A DNA stretch of 62,892 nucleotides from Marivita sp. (GTDB lineage Bacteria; Pseudomonadota; Alphaproteobacteria; Rhodobacterales; Rhodobacteraceae). The notes below the pieces were generated by a model. It was not told the DNA's origin and searched no databases. It saw only the letters and a list, made by a program, of their open reading frames with translations. The stretch is taken from the NCBI RefSeq assembly GCF_020055675.1, contig NZ_JAIPUS010000016.1, positions 1-62,892 of the forward strand, given 5' to 3'. Position 1 is the first letter of the stretch, and each line of letters starts with the position of its first letter. The position numbers were made by a program, and so were the translations under genes. Positions 62,656 through 62,892 of the stretch are shown here, piece by piece.

Positions 62656-62684
62656 TTGCGGACTTTGGGCGGTGACTCTAAATA
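62656..62684 (+). promoter_or_regulatory. rRNA operon promoter
   Basis: TTGCGG (-35) and TAAATA (-10) separated by exactly 17 bases. It is the best sigma-70 match in the region and sits about 0.15 kb ahead of the boxA, as expected for an rrn P1. A GACTC methylation-type site abuts the -10 box. Confidence 0.6.
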
Positions 62685-62834
62685 CCCCTTCACCGGCGGC
62701 GCTGAGGTGTTTGTTGGTACGGTTGAAGGGACGACGGGCTTTGTGTCGGTTGGAACGGAAGGCGGATAATTCAGGGGTTTGTCAGGGCGGGCGCGCCGCG
62801 GTTAGGGCGCACTGGTCTGGTTTTGTTTCTGGGT

Positions 62835-62846
62835 TGCTCTTTGACA
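62835..62846 (+). promoter_or_regulatory. boxA antitermination element of the rRNA leader
   Basis: TGCTCTTTGACA closely matches the boxA consensus TGCTCTTTAACA, which recruits NusB/S10 to make rRNA transcription resistant to termination. The following leader continues to the window edge; the 16S rRNA gene should begin just beyond. A coding frame drawn over this region is not real. Confidence 0.7.
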
Positions 62847-62892
62847 TTGATAATATCTGAAGAGATATGCGGGCGGTTTGGTTTGTTTCGAC

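Noticed and set aside
62630-62860. 76-residue frame over the rRNA promoter and leader
   Set aside because: It covers the promoter and boxA, has no ribosome site and no recognisable protein features.

Overview
This window looks like a chromosomal segment of an alphaproteobacterium of the Rhodobacteraceae (Roseobacter-like) group. The evidence is the high GC content with GC-rich third codon positions, the order nuoN-birA-coaX-rnj, a single-domain 5-aminolevulinate synthase preceded by a consensus FnrL box, a Rhodobacter-type ferredoxin-NADP reductase, a CC...CxxC-type assimilatory APS reductase beside a DUF934 gene, and the style of the rRNA leader at the right edge. Taxonomy is inferred from gene content and protein style only. 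No insertion sequence, prophage, CRISPR array or plasmid function was seen; most of the window is core genome with a few accessory genes.

Layout. 1-4854: end of nuoN, then birA, coaX, rnj and a HAD phosphatase, tightly spaced. 4900-10684 (minus): RhlE-type helicase, a two-part glycosyltransferase, prfC and an unknown protein. 10813-24168: SDR and AlkC-like genes; M48 peptidase, OsmC, CoxE-like VWA protein and a DUF2927 lipoprotein coupled to a 55-residue membrane protein; RNA methyltransferase; MoxR ATPase; dksA; FAD monooxygenase; xdhC and a MoeA-like gene; infC, which appears to start at ATA. 24373-31083: an Ala/Asp/Glu-repeat anchored protein, fpr, and the overlapping sulfite/APS reduction operon cobA-DUF2849-cysI-cysH-DUF934 with a divergent Lrp-type regulator. 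31257-39940: tpiA, a 2-oxoglutarate dioxygenase, sufA, sufT, a RimB-RimK fusion, tgt, lon behind a heat-shock-type promoter, and an HU-like protein. 39960-41607: two tRNA-Val and two identical tRNA-Asp genes around a membrane LytTR regulator. 41687-51302: a haloacetate-dehalogenase-like hydrolase, a membrane protein with a CtrA-like box upstream, an M20 peptidase, hemA, a RodZ-like protein with a duplicated domain, ispG, a DsbA-like protein and a BepA-like peptidase. 51357-56538: aminotransferase, amidase and PBP1a. 56769-61143: coxG-coxS-coxL-coxM. 61313-62892: rlmE, a 67-residue protein, and an rRNA-operon promoter and leader whose 16S gene lies beyond the edge.

How the genes work together. 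The cox genes encode a molybdenum hydroxylase of the form II (AYRGAGR, S-L-M order) class. Likely maturation partners (CoxE-like, MoxR/CoxD-like, XdhC/CoxF-like, MoeA-like) lie in the same window but 33-43 kb away. The cobA-cysI-cysH operon supplies siroheme and reduces APS to sulfide. The amidase, PBP1a, RodZ-like and BepA-like genes concern the cell envelope. sufA, sufT, hemA, ispG and cysI are linked by iron-sulfur and heme metabolism. Regulatory sequences seen include two FNR-like boxes, a CtrA-like box, an RpoH-like promoter, paired inverted repeats in front of the Lrp regulator, and DnaA-box-like sequences with GANTC sites ahead of the rRNA promoter. Long antisense reading frames opposite rnj, the glycosyltransferase, cysI, lon, mrcA and coxL are shadows of GC-rich codon usage.
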